A stretch of 64,000 nt of DNA from Shewanella livingstonensis (GTDB lineage Bacteria > Pseudomonadota > Gammaproteobacteria > Enterobacterales > Shewanellaceae): the NCBI RefSeq assembly GCF_003855395.1, contig NZ_CP034015.1, forward strand, positions 4,040,001-4,104,000. The letters are read 5' to 3'. The position numbers and the translations under genes were made by a program. This document shows, piece after piece, positions 19,511 through 28,022 of this stretch (positions are counted from its first letter, which is position 1; each line of letters begins with the position of its first letter). The notes under the pieces are model-generated. The model was given only the letters and a program-made list of their open reading frames with translations, was not told the origin of the DNA and ran no database searches.

Positions 19511-19773
19511 GGGCCTGTTGATCTTTGCTGGTTGAATTTTGTTCGAGTTAAAAACGTTTTAATCGAGGCGAATGGATTGATGCCTAGTCATCTAAGCAAA
19601 ATGCATTCAACAAAGAGTAAAACGTTTTTAGCCGAACCCTTCGGGCAGCGTTTGTTGGCCATTTTTACTGTGTTATCGACTTTTTATGTAGAATAACTAC
19701 ACCTCAAAGTCTCTGCCTTGTACAAATGGCCAACAATTCGCTGCAAAAATAACCTTGAAAGATCAACAGGCCC
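19511..19773. mobile_element. MITE-like non-coding element with terminal inverted repeats
   Basis: The 263-bp segment starts GGGCCTGTTGATCTTT and ends with its exact 16-bp complement. Beyond that the arms stay similar (GGTTGAATTTTG against GGTTATTTTTG) for another 15 bp or so. Both ends are flanked by TA, which would fit a TA target as used by Tc1/mariner-IS630-type transposases, though TA could instead be part of the repeat. No transposase frame fits inside. A 79-residue frame crosses its left border and is therefore not a native gene. Confidence 0.8.
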
Positions 19774-20131
19774 TAACTAATGAGAATAAACGCCTGTAAT
19801 AATATTGAAGCTAATTATGATATTTCTTATATTTTTAAAGACCAATTTAACAGCTTATTTTCTGAGTAAGTTGACCATAAAGAACATCAACTGACTAACC
19901 AAGTTGCTTAATTGGTCGCTATTTATGTGGAATATTACAACTTCAATAGCGCAAAAAAATCATGTAACAAATAGCTAAAGTGGCCGCTGAAAATACGACA
20001 CATCATTGCATTGGGGATAGGATTATTGATGGCGTTAACTAAATTGCTTGTTATCTCAAGCTGGCAGTTGAAATCATGAAGTCATCTTTACCGATATTAT
20101 GGTCAACATCCCTCATAATATCTCTCATAAA

Positions 20132-20163
20132 AAACGCGCTAACACTTAAGCGTGAGCGCGTTA
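20132..20163 (-). terminator. Terminator of the gntR-type regulator
   Basis: AACGCGCT and AGCGCGTT form an 8-bp stem extended by CAC/GTG pairs around a small loop. It is preceded by AAAAA on the plus strand, which is a T-run after the stem on the minus strand. It lies about 40 bp after the regulator stop codon. Confidence 0.75.
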
Positions 20164-20199
20164 ATTTTATCACAATAAGCTAATCCGCTTTAAAAGCAA

Positions 20200-20940
20200 T
20201 TAACCTTTTGTTTTTACTAAACTCTCAATTGAATACAAGTCGCGATTAGCGCTATTTTTCCGACGAACTTCTTCTAATGCCTGCTGTTCTAATTTATCAA
20301 ACAACACATTGATTAAGCGATTAAAATGCTTATGCATTGCTAAACGAGCCTCGGCGGCATCGTGCAGTGATAATGCCTGATAAATTGCGGTATGTTCTGC
20401 TAAGGTTTTATTATTGTCTGTGCTACAAACAATATTATAATCTTCAATGATTTCATTACTTGATGAACGCAGTGCCCACATGTTTTCAAACAGATTTATC
20501 AACGCTCCATTACGAGTAGAATATGCGATGATCTGATGAAACAGTTCGTCTGCTTCTTCGACATTTTGCATATCTTTCATCATTACTAATGTTTCATGGA
20601 GTTTTTCAAGCTCTTCTGCAGTAATGGTTTTTGCTGCTAAAGCAGCTATTTCACCTTCAACTAAAGCACGTGCTTGGGTTAATTCAAATGCGTTAACATT
20701 ATTAACTGCTACCGGTTTTTGCTGATGGTCAACCACGTATACGCCAGAACCCGTTTTCACTTCCACTTTTTCACGCACTTCTAATGCAATAATAGCTTCA
20801 CGAATAGTTGGCCTGCTTACTTCAAACTTTTCAGCAAGCTCACGCTCTGGGGGTAAACGACTGCCTACCGGATACTCGCCACTGGCGATAGCGGCTTCAA
20901 TCGTATCGACTATTCGCCAAAATAAACGACGGTTTTTCAT
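20200..20940 (-). CDS. GntR family transcriptional regulator (FadR/FCD subfamily), probable alginate-operon regulator
   Basis: A 246-residue regulator. The N-terminal winged helix-turn-helix (about 8-70) has the GntR signature SRLPPERELAEKFEVSRPTIREAI. An all-helical FCD ligand domain (about 90-225) follows, with conserved-position His residues (HQII, AEHTAIYQAL, HKHFNRL) that bind metal or acidic ligands in this subfamily. I start at 20940, where GAAGGAAGG precedes MKNRRLF; a longer frame adds 26 unlikely residues. It is divergent from the alginate lyase operon, so it likely senses a uronate such as DEH or KDG. That role is inferred from position. Confidence 0.88.
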   Translation of the reverse strand: MKNRRLFWRIVDTIEAAIASGEYPVGSRLPPERELAEKFEVSRPTIREAIIALEVREKVEVKTGSGVYVVDHQQKPVAVNNVNAFELTQARALVEGEIAALAAKTITAEELEKLHETLVMMKDMQNVEEADELFHQIIAYSTRNGALINLFENMWALRSSSNEIIEDYNIVCSTDNNKTLAEHTAIYQALSLHDAAEARLAMHKHFNRLINVLFDKLEQQALEEVRRKNSANRDLYSIESLVKTKG

Positions 20941-21082
20941 ATACCTTCCTTCGAAAAGTAAAACCAATTTACAGGTTAATGCTGACATATTATCGGTTAA
21001 TACCTTAGCAGCAAACAACTAAATTACATGTTATGTTAATCTCAATATAGAAAGAATAGCACATTGTCATACCTTTAAAAAT

Positions 21083-21156
21083 ATTGGTAATAGACTAAAA
21101 ATGTAAAATCTTAGTAATTGGTAAAACAATTTATTGACATAATCTTAATGATTGGT
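21083..21156. promoter_or_regulatory. Candidate GntR-type operator array, ATTGGT at 34-bp spacing
   Basis: ATTGGT occurs at 21083, 21117 and 21151, exactly 34 bp apart. The last two copies are part of a longer near-repeat, AATCTTARTRATTGGT (R = A or G), at 21107-21122 and 21141-21156. The third copy fills the spacer of the candidate promoter at 21134-21162, so binding there would block RNA polymerase. This is pattern evidence only. Confidence 0.5.
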
Positions 21157-21162
21157 TAGTTT
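21134..21162 (+). promoter_or_regulatory. Candidate sigma-70 promoter of the alginate operon
   Basis: A perfect -35 box TTGACA (21134-21139) is followed after 17 bp by TAGTTT (21157-21162), a weak -10 element. The weak -10 and overlap with ATTGGT motifs fit a regulated promoter. Confidence 0.45.
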
Positions 21163-21252
21163 CTATTCAAGCACAAATGATCATTTAACAGAATAATTTA
21201 AATTTTGTGTGTTCGTAAAGAAAAGGAAATCAACTAATCTGGGGAGGTTAAC

Positions 21253-21414
21253 GTGAAATTTACCAAAACAAGCAATACTTTGAGATTAACAGGATTAAAG
21301 CCGCAATCAAGATCAGTAATTTACGACGCGGCACTAATATCTCTATTCACCAATCATGAACGTGCAATAGTGACAAACGGGTCAATACAAAAACAGCACG
21401 TCACAGTCTCTTAA
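21253..21414 (+). CDS. Candidate small ORF in the alginate operon leader
   Basis: A 53-codon frame starts with GTG at 21253, five bases after a near-perfect Shine-Dalgarno GGGGAGG, one of the strongest in the window. The peptide starts MKFTKTSNTLRLTG, is basic and polar, and has no clear membrane helix or known motif. It could be a leader peptide, a small protein, or the 5' remnant of a lost gene; outer-membrane receptor genes often begin with a similar basic start. About 370 bp separate it from the PL6 start. Confidence 0.4.
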   Translation: MKFTKTSNTLRLTGLKPQSRSVIYDAALISLFTNHERAIVTNGSIQKQHVTVS

Positions 21415-21787
21415 ATGCTAGGTAATTGGACTAGGTTACGCTTACTTACGGTTACGCTTAATTAATAATACCGTGAGAGTTAGACCCAGCCAAACAGCCT
21501 ACCATTTCCAGACAGCTCTAATCACTATGCGCATGACAATGGACGACCTCAATTTGTTGGCTAACGTTACAGTGACAGATTACTTGTCACTTTGTATCAA
21601 AGCTCTGAACAGGTTGGGTGAACCCCAAATAATTCCCCGTGGAAATAACACCACAGTTGCTGATTATTCATGCTATGGCGCTAACGAAACTCTAAGGTGA
21701 AAAAGTAATTTTTTGAGCCTTCCCCTTTGATAACTACTTAATGTAGCCATGGGGATATCATTTAAACAGTATTAAACGAGAGACTAG

Positions 21788-24079
21788 ATGAATCATTCAA
21801 ATAACAATACGTCATCGTCAAGGCATTGGTTATTCACGCAGTTGTTAGTCTTATTAATGCTTTGCATCCCATCAATCTACGTGCAGGCAAAAGATCGCTT
21901 CGTGACTACCCAAACTGAGTACAAACAAGCACTAAAGCTCGTTGAACCTGGCGATAAAATCATTTTAAAAAATGGTACATGGCAAGATTTTGAAGTGTTG
22001 TTTATGGCGACAGGCACCGCCAATGCCCCTATTGAATTAACAGCCGAAACTAAAGGTAAAGTAATCCTGTCTGGCCAATCGAACCTTAAACTGGCTGGTG
22101 AGTATTTACAGGTGTCGGGGCTAGTATTTAAAAATGGCTTTACGCCAAGTAATGAAGTTATTGCATTTCGTAAGAATAAAAATCAGTTAGCCAATCATTC
22201 ACGAGTAACCGAAGTGGTTATCGATAACTACAGCAATCTAGATCGTCAAGAGTCTGATTATTGGGTCAGCTTATATGGACAAAATAACCGACTTGATCAC
22301 AACCACTTTGTTGGTAAACGCAATGTAGGCGTAACTGTTGCAGTGCGTTTAGACAGTGAAAGCAGCCAGCAAAATCATCACCGAATTGATCATAACTATT
22401 TTGGTCCTCGCCCAATCTTAGGCTCTAATGGTGGCGAAACTCTCAGAATTGGCACCAGCCATTACTCACTAACCGATTCCTTTACCGTGGTTGAAAATAA
22501 TTATTTTGATCGCTGCGATGGTGAAGTTGAAATTATTTCGGTCAAGTCGGGTAAAAACCGTATTCAAAATAACGTCTTTTATGAATCAAGAGGTACATTA
22601 ACCTTAAGGCACGGTAACGGTAATATTATTGATAGCAATGTGTTTTTGGGTAATGGCGTTGAACATACCGGTGGGATCCGCGTGATTAACCGCGATCAAA
22701 CTATCACCAACAACTACCTAGAAGGCTTAACCGGTAATCGATTTGGCAGTGGTTTCACTATTATGAATGGTGTACCCAATTCAACGATTAACCGTTATCA
22801 CCAAGTGGTCAACGCCAATATTAACCACAATAGCTTTATTAATCTTGAACATATTGAGCTGGCCGCGGGCAGTGACAGCGAACGTTCAGCGGTACCACTA
22901 GACAGTAAGTTAAACCACAATCTATTTATTAGTCCAACCGCACCATTTACTTTACATGATGATATTAGCGGACTTAGCTTTAACGATAACCTCAGTAATT
23001 TTGCGACAAAAACGTTAAGCCCATTCATGGCTAAAGGTATTCGTTCACAAGATATCACCATGAAACGTGCTGCAAATGGCTTGTTATATCCCAGTGATGC
23101 AAATTTTACAGCATACGGTGCCAGTAAAAAACTAACCCCAACATTAAAGCAAGATACCGGCACACTTTGGTATCCAAAAGCAGAGCCTACTGTCGCATTT
23201 CAATCTGGCAACACCATCAAGGTTAGCGCCAGTGACGATGAATTAGCAAGCGCAGTTGAACGAGCTCAACCAGGCGATATTTTATTACTCAGTGATGGTA
23301 AATATAACATCAGCAGAATACTGGCGATCAACAAAACGTTAACCTTTAAAGCCGCTAATGCTCACCAAGCAATAATCAGCTTTGAACGCCCTAGTCTATT
23401 TGAAATTCAAGACAACGGTAGTTTGCAACTCGATGGTCTAGTCATTACTGGCTTAAACAGCCCTGATGCTGCCGGTAATAGCGTAGTAAGAACCCGCAAA
23501 TGGGGCATGTTAACGAATTATCGTTTTGAAATGACAAACAGCATTGTTGAGCAACTTAATGTGAATCATTCATTTCACTTTTTCGATTCGGGCAGTCGCG
23601 CCTTTGCAGATAGTATTAATGTCAGCAATAGCCAGTTCCGCCATATTAGCGGGGATTTATTTCGCCTCGACAAAGAAACCGACGACCTAGGAATTTATAA
23701 CACCGAATACCTAATATTGGACAATAACCAGTTTGACGATATTGAGGGTGCTATTGCCTCGGTATACCGCGGTGGTACGGATGAGAGTACCTTTGGTCCC
23801 CATGTATCGGTAACCAACAATGTGTTCACTAAAGTCGGTCAAGGTAAGCGCAATAAAACAGGTGCGTCACTGAAATTGCACGGGGTTCAAATGAGCCAAA
23901 TAGAGCACAATAAATTTAACGACAGTGCCGTTATTATTGTTGAACACACCGTCGGTGAACCACAAACCCGCATTACGCATAATCAGTTTACTAATACACC
24001 TAGCCCACAAGTAACGGAGTTAGTTGCAATAGGTAAACACACTGCAGATATCAACAATAATAAAGTGCAAAAACTATGA
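21788..24079 (+). CDS. Polysaccharide lyase family 6, alginate lyase
   Basis: Cleaves alginate by beta-elimination. The 763-residue protein has a signal peptide (cleavage near YVQA/KD, residue 34). Two right-handed parallel beta-helix domains follow (about 36-450 and 460-760), the two-domain layout of the exo-acting PL6 enzyme AlyGC. Catalytic Lys253 and Arg274 (SVKSGKNR and LTLRHGNGN) keep the 21-residue spacing of the AlyGC pair. Asn/Glu residues for calcium are likely in NGGETLR and DGEVEI. First gene of the operon; its stop overlaps the PL17 start (ATGA). It acts in the periplasm or at the surface. Preference for G- or M-rich alginate is not decided here. Confidence 0.93.
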   Translation: MNHSNNNTSSSRHWLFTQLLVLLMLCIPSIYVQAKDRFVTTQTEYKQALKLVEPGDKIILKNGTWQDFEVLFMATGTANAPIELTAETKGKVILSGQSNLKLAGEYLQVSGLVFKNGFTPSNEVIAFRKNKNQLANHSRVTEVVIDNYSNLDRQESDYWVSLYGQNNRLDHNHFVGKRNVGVTVAVRLDSESSQQNHHRIDHNYFGPRPILGSNGGETLRIGTSHYSLTDSFTVVENNYFDRCDGEVEIISVKSGKNRIQNNVFYESRGTLTLRHGNGNIIDSNVFLGNGVEHTGGIRVINRDQTITNNYLEGLTGNRFGSGFTIMNGVPNSTINRYHQVVNANINHNSFINLEHIELAAGSDSERSAVPLDSKLNHNLFISPTAPFTLHDDISGLSFNDNLSNFATKTLSPFMAKGIRSQDITMKRAANGLLYPSDANFTAYGASKKLTPTLKQDTGTLWYPKAEPTVAFQSGNTIKVSASDDELASAVERAQPGDILLLSDGKYNISRILAINKTLTFKAANAHQAIISFERPSLFEIQDNGSLQLDGLVITGLNSPDAAGNSVVRTRKWGMLTNYRFEMTNSIVEQLNVNHSFHFFDSGSRAFADSINVSNSQFRHISGDLFRLDKETDDLGIYNTEYLILDNNQFDDIEGAIASVYRGGTDESTFGPHVSVTNNVFTKVGQGKRNKTGASLKLHGVQMSQIEHNKFNDSAVIIVEHTVGEPQTRITHNQFTNTPSPQVTELVAIGKHTADINNNKVQKL

Positions 24080-26358
24080 AAAACTTCAATATAGCGGCCG
24101 GCGTAAGCCCGATGACGCATGTCATTAAGCAGGCAGGAAAAATAGCACTATTGGCGTCAATGACGTGCGCTATTTCATTACCCGTAATGGCTGCGCAACA
24201 TCCAAACTTAGTCATAAACCAGCAAGATGTGACAGCCATGAAACAGGCCATCACTCAACCTGGGTCATTTCAAAATGCATTCAATACCACGCAGAGCAAT
24301 GTGGACAAGGGACTGGCTCAGCCAATTGAAGTACCAGTACCCAAAGATGCAGGTGGTGGTTATACCCACGAAAAACATAAAAGTAATTACCAACAAATGT
24401 ATGACACTGGCATTATTTATCAGCTGACTGGCGATAAAAAATATGCCGAATACGTTAAAGACATGCTGTTGCAATATGCCACACTTTACCCAACGCTACC
24501 TTTGCACCCTATGCGTAAAAGTAACAATGAAGGTAAACTTTTCTGGCAAGGACTCAATGAAGCAGTTTGGTTGGTACACACCATTCAGGCGTACGACTTT
24601 ATCTATGATGCGTTAACACCTGCAGAACGTAATACCATCGAAACGGGTGCAATAATACCCGCCGCACTCTTTTTGTCAGAACAATCTCCACACACCTTTA
24701 ATAAGGTGCATAACCACGGCACTTGGGCCACTGCTGCTGTTGGTATGAGTGGATATGTACTCGATAAGCCACTTTGGGTTGAACGTGCATTGTACGACTT
24801 AAATCTCGCCAAAAAAGGCGGTTTTATGCGTCAGTTGGACGAATTGTTTTCACCAGACGGTTATTACAATGAAGGGCCATATTATCAACGTTATGCATTA
24901 ATGCCATTTGTGACTTTTGCTAAAGCCATTGAGCAAAATGAACCGCAACGTAAGATTTTTCAATACCGTGAAGGTATATTACTTAAAGCTATTACGAGTA
25001 CGGTTGAACTCAGTTATAACAAACTGTTTTTCCCGCTTAACGATGCGATAAAAAGCAAAGGCATCGACACTATTGAACTCGTCAACGGCGTCGCCATTGC
25101 TTATGGTCTCAACGGCGATCCACGTTTATTAGATATTGCTCAGCAACAACACAATATTTTATTAACGGGTGATGGGCTCAAAGTTGCACAAGGGTTAGAC
25201 AACAAACTACAACAGCCCTTTCCATTCGTTTCGACATTATTCCGTGATGGCCAACAAGGTGATGACGGTGCATTAGTGGTTATGCGTCAAGGCAAAGCAA
25301 CCGACCAAGCCATTGTATTTAAAGCGACTGCGCAAGGTTTAGGTCATGGCCATTTTGATAAGTTAACGTGGCAGTTTTACGATGCTGGTAATGAAATCGT
25401 ATCCGATTATGGCGCTGCACGTTTTCTAAATGTAGAAGCTAAATTTGGTGGCCGTTATTTACCTGAAAATGAATCGTGGGCTAAACAAACCATTGCCCAT
25501 AACACTTTAATTGTTGATGAGAAAAGTCATTTTAATGGCAAGCTTAAAGCGGCTAACAAAAATAACCCGACATTACACTTCTACTCAGCAAAACAAGACC
25601 TCACCATCGCATCGGCTTCTATCGACACTGCTTATGATGATGTCGCGTTTAAGCGCACTCTCGCCTTAGTCAACATCAAACAACGTGATGCGGTAATTGG
25701 TATCGATATAATGCGTGTTACGGCTAACAAGCCACATCAATACGACTTACCAGTGCATTATCAAGGGCAATTAATCGATACCAACTTTGACAGACAAGCG
25801 TCACTGACTCAATTGTCTGCTTTGGGTACCGAAAATGGTTACCAACATCTATGGTTGTTAGCAACTGCTAACCTAGCCAAAGACAAAGCCGCTAATAAAC
25901 TGGCTAAAGTCACTTGGTTAAATGATAACGGCCATTTTTATACCCATAGCACGTTAGTCAATACTAACTTCAACAATGCCACTAACGAGCAAATGTTATT
26001 CACCCAATTGGGTGCCAACGATCCGGATATGAACTTACGCCAACAGCAGTCGTTCATTCACCGAGTGAATGCCACTAATCATACTTATGTCAGCGTGATG
26101 GAGCCACACGGCGAGTACAACCCATCAAAAGAATACACCCTAGAAGCCACCAGCAATATTGCAGGGCTGATTCATCATCAACAAGCTGAACTAGAAGCGG
26201 TGCAAATACGCTTTACCGATGGACAACAATATCTATTAGCAATCAACCACGCTGATAACGCTGTGACTCAAGAAACACAAAGTGTCATTAGCGTCAACGG
26301 GGTGCAATACCCGTTTAGCGGACGCGCCGAATTATTAGACATTAAAGAATTCAAGTAA
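24076..26358 (+). CDS. Polysaccharide lyase family 17, oligoalginate lyase
   Basis: Converts alginate oligomers to unsaturated monouronate by exolytic beta-elimination. It has 760 residues: signal peptide to about residue 40 (LPVMAA/QHP), an alpha/alpha-barrel lyase domain (about 70-370) and a C-terminal heparinase II/III-like beta-sheet domain (about 390-750). Asn213-His214 in NKVHNHGTW and Tyr270 in NEGPYYQRYA match the active-site Asn, His and Tyr of PL17 Alg17c by motif and spacing. GHGHFDKL carries a further active-site His. The start overlaps the PL6 stop; no good ribosome site is seen, so translation is probably coupled. The MTHVIK start at residue 13 is an alternative. Confidence 0.93.
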   Translation: MKNFNIAAGVSPMTHVIKQAGKIALLASMTCAISLPVMAAQHPNLVINQQDVTAMKQAITQPGSFQNAFNTTQSNVDKGLAQPIEVPVPKDAGGGYTHEKHKSNYQQMYDTGIIYQLTGDKKYAEYVKDMLLQYATLYPTLPLHPMRKSNNEGKLFWQGLNEAVWLVHTIQAYDFIYDALTPAERNTIETGAIIPAALFLSEQSPHTFNKVHNHGTWATAAVGMSGYVLDKPLWVERALYDLNLAKKGGFMRQLDELFSPDGYYNEGPYYQRYALMPFVTFAKAIEQNEPQRKIFQYREGILLKAITSTVELSYNKLFFPLNDAIKSKGIDTIELVNGVAIAYGLNGDPRLLDIAQQQHNILLTGDGLKVAQGLDNKLQQPFPFVSTLFRDGQQGDDGALVVMRQGKATDQAIVFKATAQGLGHGHFDKLTWQFYDAGNEIVSDYGAARFLNVEAKFGGRYLPENESWAKQTIAHNTLIVDEKSHFNGKLKAANKNNPTLHFYSAKQDLTIASASIDTAYDDVAFKRTLALVNIKQRDAVIGIDIMRVTANKPHQYDLPVHYQGQLIDTNFDRQASLTQLSALGTENGYQHLWLLATANLAKDKAANKLAKVTWLNDNGHFYTHSTLVNTNFNNATNEQMLFTQLGANDPDMNLRQQQSFIHRVNATNHTYVSVMEPHGEYNPSKEYTLEATSNIAGLIHHQQAELEAVQIRFTDGQQYLLAINHADNAVTQETQSVISVNGVQYPFSGRAELLDIKEFK

Positions 26359-26389
26359 CACAAAATTAAAATAAAAAGGAATAAACACC

Positions 26390-26737
26390 ATGCAGCAAAG
26401 TGAACATTTTTCATTTGGGGAACAAACAGAAATCGAAGATATTGGCGGAGGGTTAAAGCGCCAAATGCTTGGATTTAATCATGAACTCATGGCAGTAAAG
26501 ATTTGGTTTGATAAGGGAGCAGAAGGCTATGTCCATGCTCATCGCCATTCACAAGTATCGTATGTGGTAGAAGGCGAGTTTCATGTCAATGTCGATGGCG
26601 TGATTAAGGTGTTAACGGCTGGAGACAGCTTCTTTGTGCCACCTCATGTAGACCATGGTGCAGTTTGCCCAACGGGCGGCATTTTAATTGATACCTTTAG
26701 CCCGGCTAGAGAAGACTTTGTTGAGGGTTTATCATGA
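26390..26737 (+). CDS. kdgF: KdgF-like cupin, unsaturated uronate ring-opening enzyme
   Basis: A 115-residue single-domain cupin. KdgF catalyses conversion of the cyclic unsaturated monouronate from pectin or alginate into its linear keto form, feeding DEH/KDG metabolism. The metal-site signature VHAHRHSQVSYVVEGEF gives His49, His51 and Gln55, and PPHVDHG provides a late His (86 or 89). Length and the location between a PL17 lyase and a transporter fit KdgF exactly. The ATG is preceded by AAGGAATAAACACC. Its stop overlaps the transporter start (ATGA). Confidence 0.9.
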   Translation: MQQSEHFSFGEQTEIEDIGGGLKRQMLGFNHELMAVKIWFDKGAEGYVHAHRHSQVSYVVEGEFHVNVDGVIKVLTAGDSFFVPPHVDHGAVCPTGGILIDTFSPAREDFVEGLS

Positions 26738-28020
26738 AAAAAGTCCCCCTTAAATTGAAGCACCTACGTTGGCTTGTTGTCAGCTTAGTGGCACTCGCTA
26801 CCGTCATTAACTACATCGACCGATCTGCCCTTGCCATTATGTGGCCAGGCATTGCAGAAGATTTAGGTTTAGATAAAAGTGATTATGCCAACATTATTAC
26901 CGTGTTCATGATCTCATACGCAATTGGTCAGTCTCTATTTGGTAAGATATTTGATGCTATTGGCACGCGCCTAGGTTTTTTACTATCCATTGTCGTGTGG
27001 TCGGTCTCAATCGCCCTGCATGCTGTTGCAGCAAGCGTTACCTCATTTGCTATTTTTAGAGCCATGCTCGGGCTAGGTGAAGCCGGTAACTGGCCTGGCG
27101 CAACCAAAGCGAATGCTGAATGGTTTCCGATTAAAGAACGCGCTCTAGCACAAGGCATCTTCAATGCTGGTGCGTCTTTAGGCTCGATTATCGCCCCACC
27201 ATTGATTGCCTTTTTGTATGCCTTTTTAGGATGGCAGGCAACCTTTATCGTCATTGGTAGTTTGGGTATTCTTTGGATTTTACCTTGGTTGATTGTTTAT
27301 AAATCATCACCAGACTCACACCCATGGATCACTGAAGAAGAACGCCAACATATCTTAACCGGACAACGATGCACTTCAGAGAAACAACAGGACAAAGAAT
27401 ATGTGCCCACTATGGGGCAGTTATTACGTCACCGTCAAACTTGGGGAGTGATTGCAGCACGTTTCTTTATCGACCCAATCTGGTGGTTATTTGTTGCTTG
27501 GCTACCATTGTATTTAAACGAAAAATTTGGCTTTGATGTTAAACAAATTGGTGCATTTGCTTGGTTACCTTATGTAGGTGCTGCCATCGGAGCACTATTT
27601 GGTGGTTGGTTTAGCGGCCACTTAATGAGCCGAGGCTGGTCAGTAAATAAAGCCCGTCGTAGTGCAATTGTCCTAGGTTGTGTGGTTATGCTGCCAGCAC
27701 TATTACTCACATCTCTCGCCGCAACGCCTTGGATGGCAATGGGCCTTATAGCGCTTATATTATTTGGCTTTCAAACCGCTATTGGCAACGTACAAACCTT
27801 ACCTAGCGATTACTTCTCAGGTAAAACCGTTGGTACCTTGGCAGGCATTAGTGGCACATCGGCAGTATTAAGCGTGATTATCACCATCCAATTAGTACCG
27901 ATGATGACCAAAGGTGGTGACTATACGCCGTTCTTTATTTTAGGTGCGGCATTAGTTCCATTAGCATTAATTTCGTTGTGGTTAGGCGGAAAAATTGAAC
28001 CGGTAAAAAGGAAGGCATAA
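26734..28020 (+). CDS. MFS transporter, hexuronate/DEH type (ACS family)
   Basis: A 428-residue inner-membrane symporter with 12 predicted helices. The N-terminus carries the family motif VINYIDRSALAIMWPGIAEDLG, and GLGEAGNWPGATKANAEWFP (about 113-132) is the conserved ExuT/anion:cation symporter segment. In alginate clusters this protein is expected to import DEH or a related monouronate. It overlaps kdgF by 4 bp and is followed 2 bp later by kdgK, so it is firmly in the operon. The substrate is inferred from context. Confidence 0.9.
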   Translation: MKKVPLKLKHLRWLVVSLVALATVINYIDRSALAIMWPGIAEDLGLDKSDYANIITVFMISYAIGQSLFGKIFDAIGTRLGFLLSIVVWSVSIALHAVAASVTSFAIFRAMLGLGEAGNWPGATKANAEWFPIKERALAQGIFNAGASLGSIIAPPLIAFLYAFLGWQATFIVIGSLGILWILPWLIVYKSSPDSHPWITEEERQHILTGQRCTSEKQQDKEYVPTMGQLLRHRQTWGVIAARFFIDPIWWLFVAWLPLYLNEKFGFDVKQIGAFAWLPYVGAAIGALFGGWFSGHLMSRGWSVNKARRSAIVLGCVVMLPALLLTSLAATPWMAMGLIALILFGFQTAIGNVQTLPSDYFSGKTVGTLAGISGTSAVLSVIITIQLVPMMTKGGDYTPFFILGAALVPLALISLWLGGKIEPVKRKA

Positions 28021-28022
28021 CG

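Larger units (their letters stand above)
18970..20199. other. Gene-poor region containing a MITE-like element
   Basis: About 1.2 kb without a credible coding gene. Short frames here lack ribosome sites and have no recognisable product. It holds a stem-loop just after rlmG (18989-19010), a MITE-like element (19511-19773) and the gntR terminator near the end. The 5' 500 bp and the 350 bp after the element look like decayed sequence. Confidence 0.6.
20941..21787. other. Long divergent control region and leader of the alginate operon
   Basis: About 850 bp separate gntR from the PL6 lyase gene. The first part holds spaced ATTGGT motifs and a TTGACA promoter element. If transcription starts near 21170, the PL6 leader is about 600 nt. 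It contains a small ORF with a strong ribosome site (21253-21414), a direct repeat GGTTACGCTTA (near 21434 and 21450) and a 7-bp stem-loop AGTGACA/TGTCACT near 21571-21591. A further 75-codon frame (21473-21700) has no ribosome site and is not called. Confidence 0.55.

Noticed and set aside
19457..19696. 79-codon plus-strand frame
   Set aside because: It starts outside and ends inside the MITE-like element, has no ribosome site and no recognisable product.
20003..20079. Possible remnant of an IS110-type transposase C-terminus (frame reading GIGLLMALTKLL)
   Set aside because: The resemblance to the GIGPxTAxxL motif covers only about 12 residues with a frameshift before it and a stop after it. 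Too short to call.
21473..21700. 75-codon frame in the alginate leader
   Set aside because: GTG start without a Shine-Dalgarno and no recognisable features. Not enough to annotate next to the better-supported small ORF.
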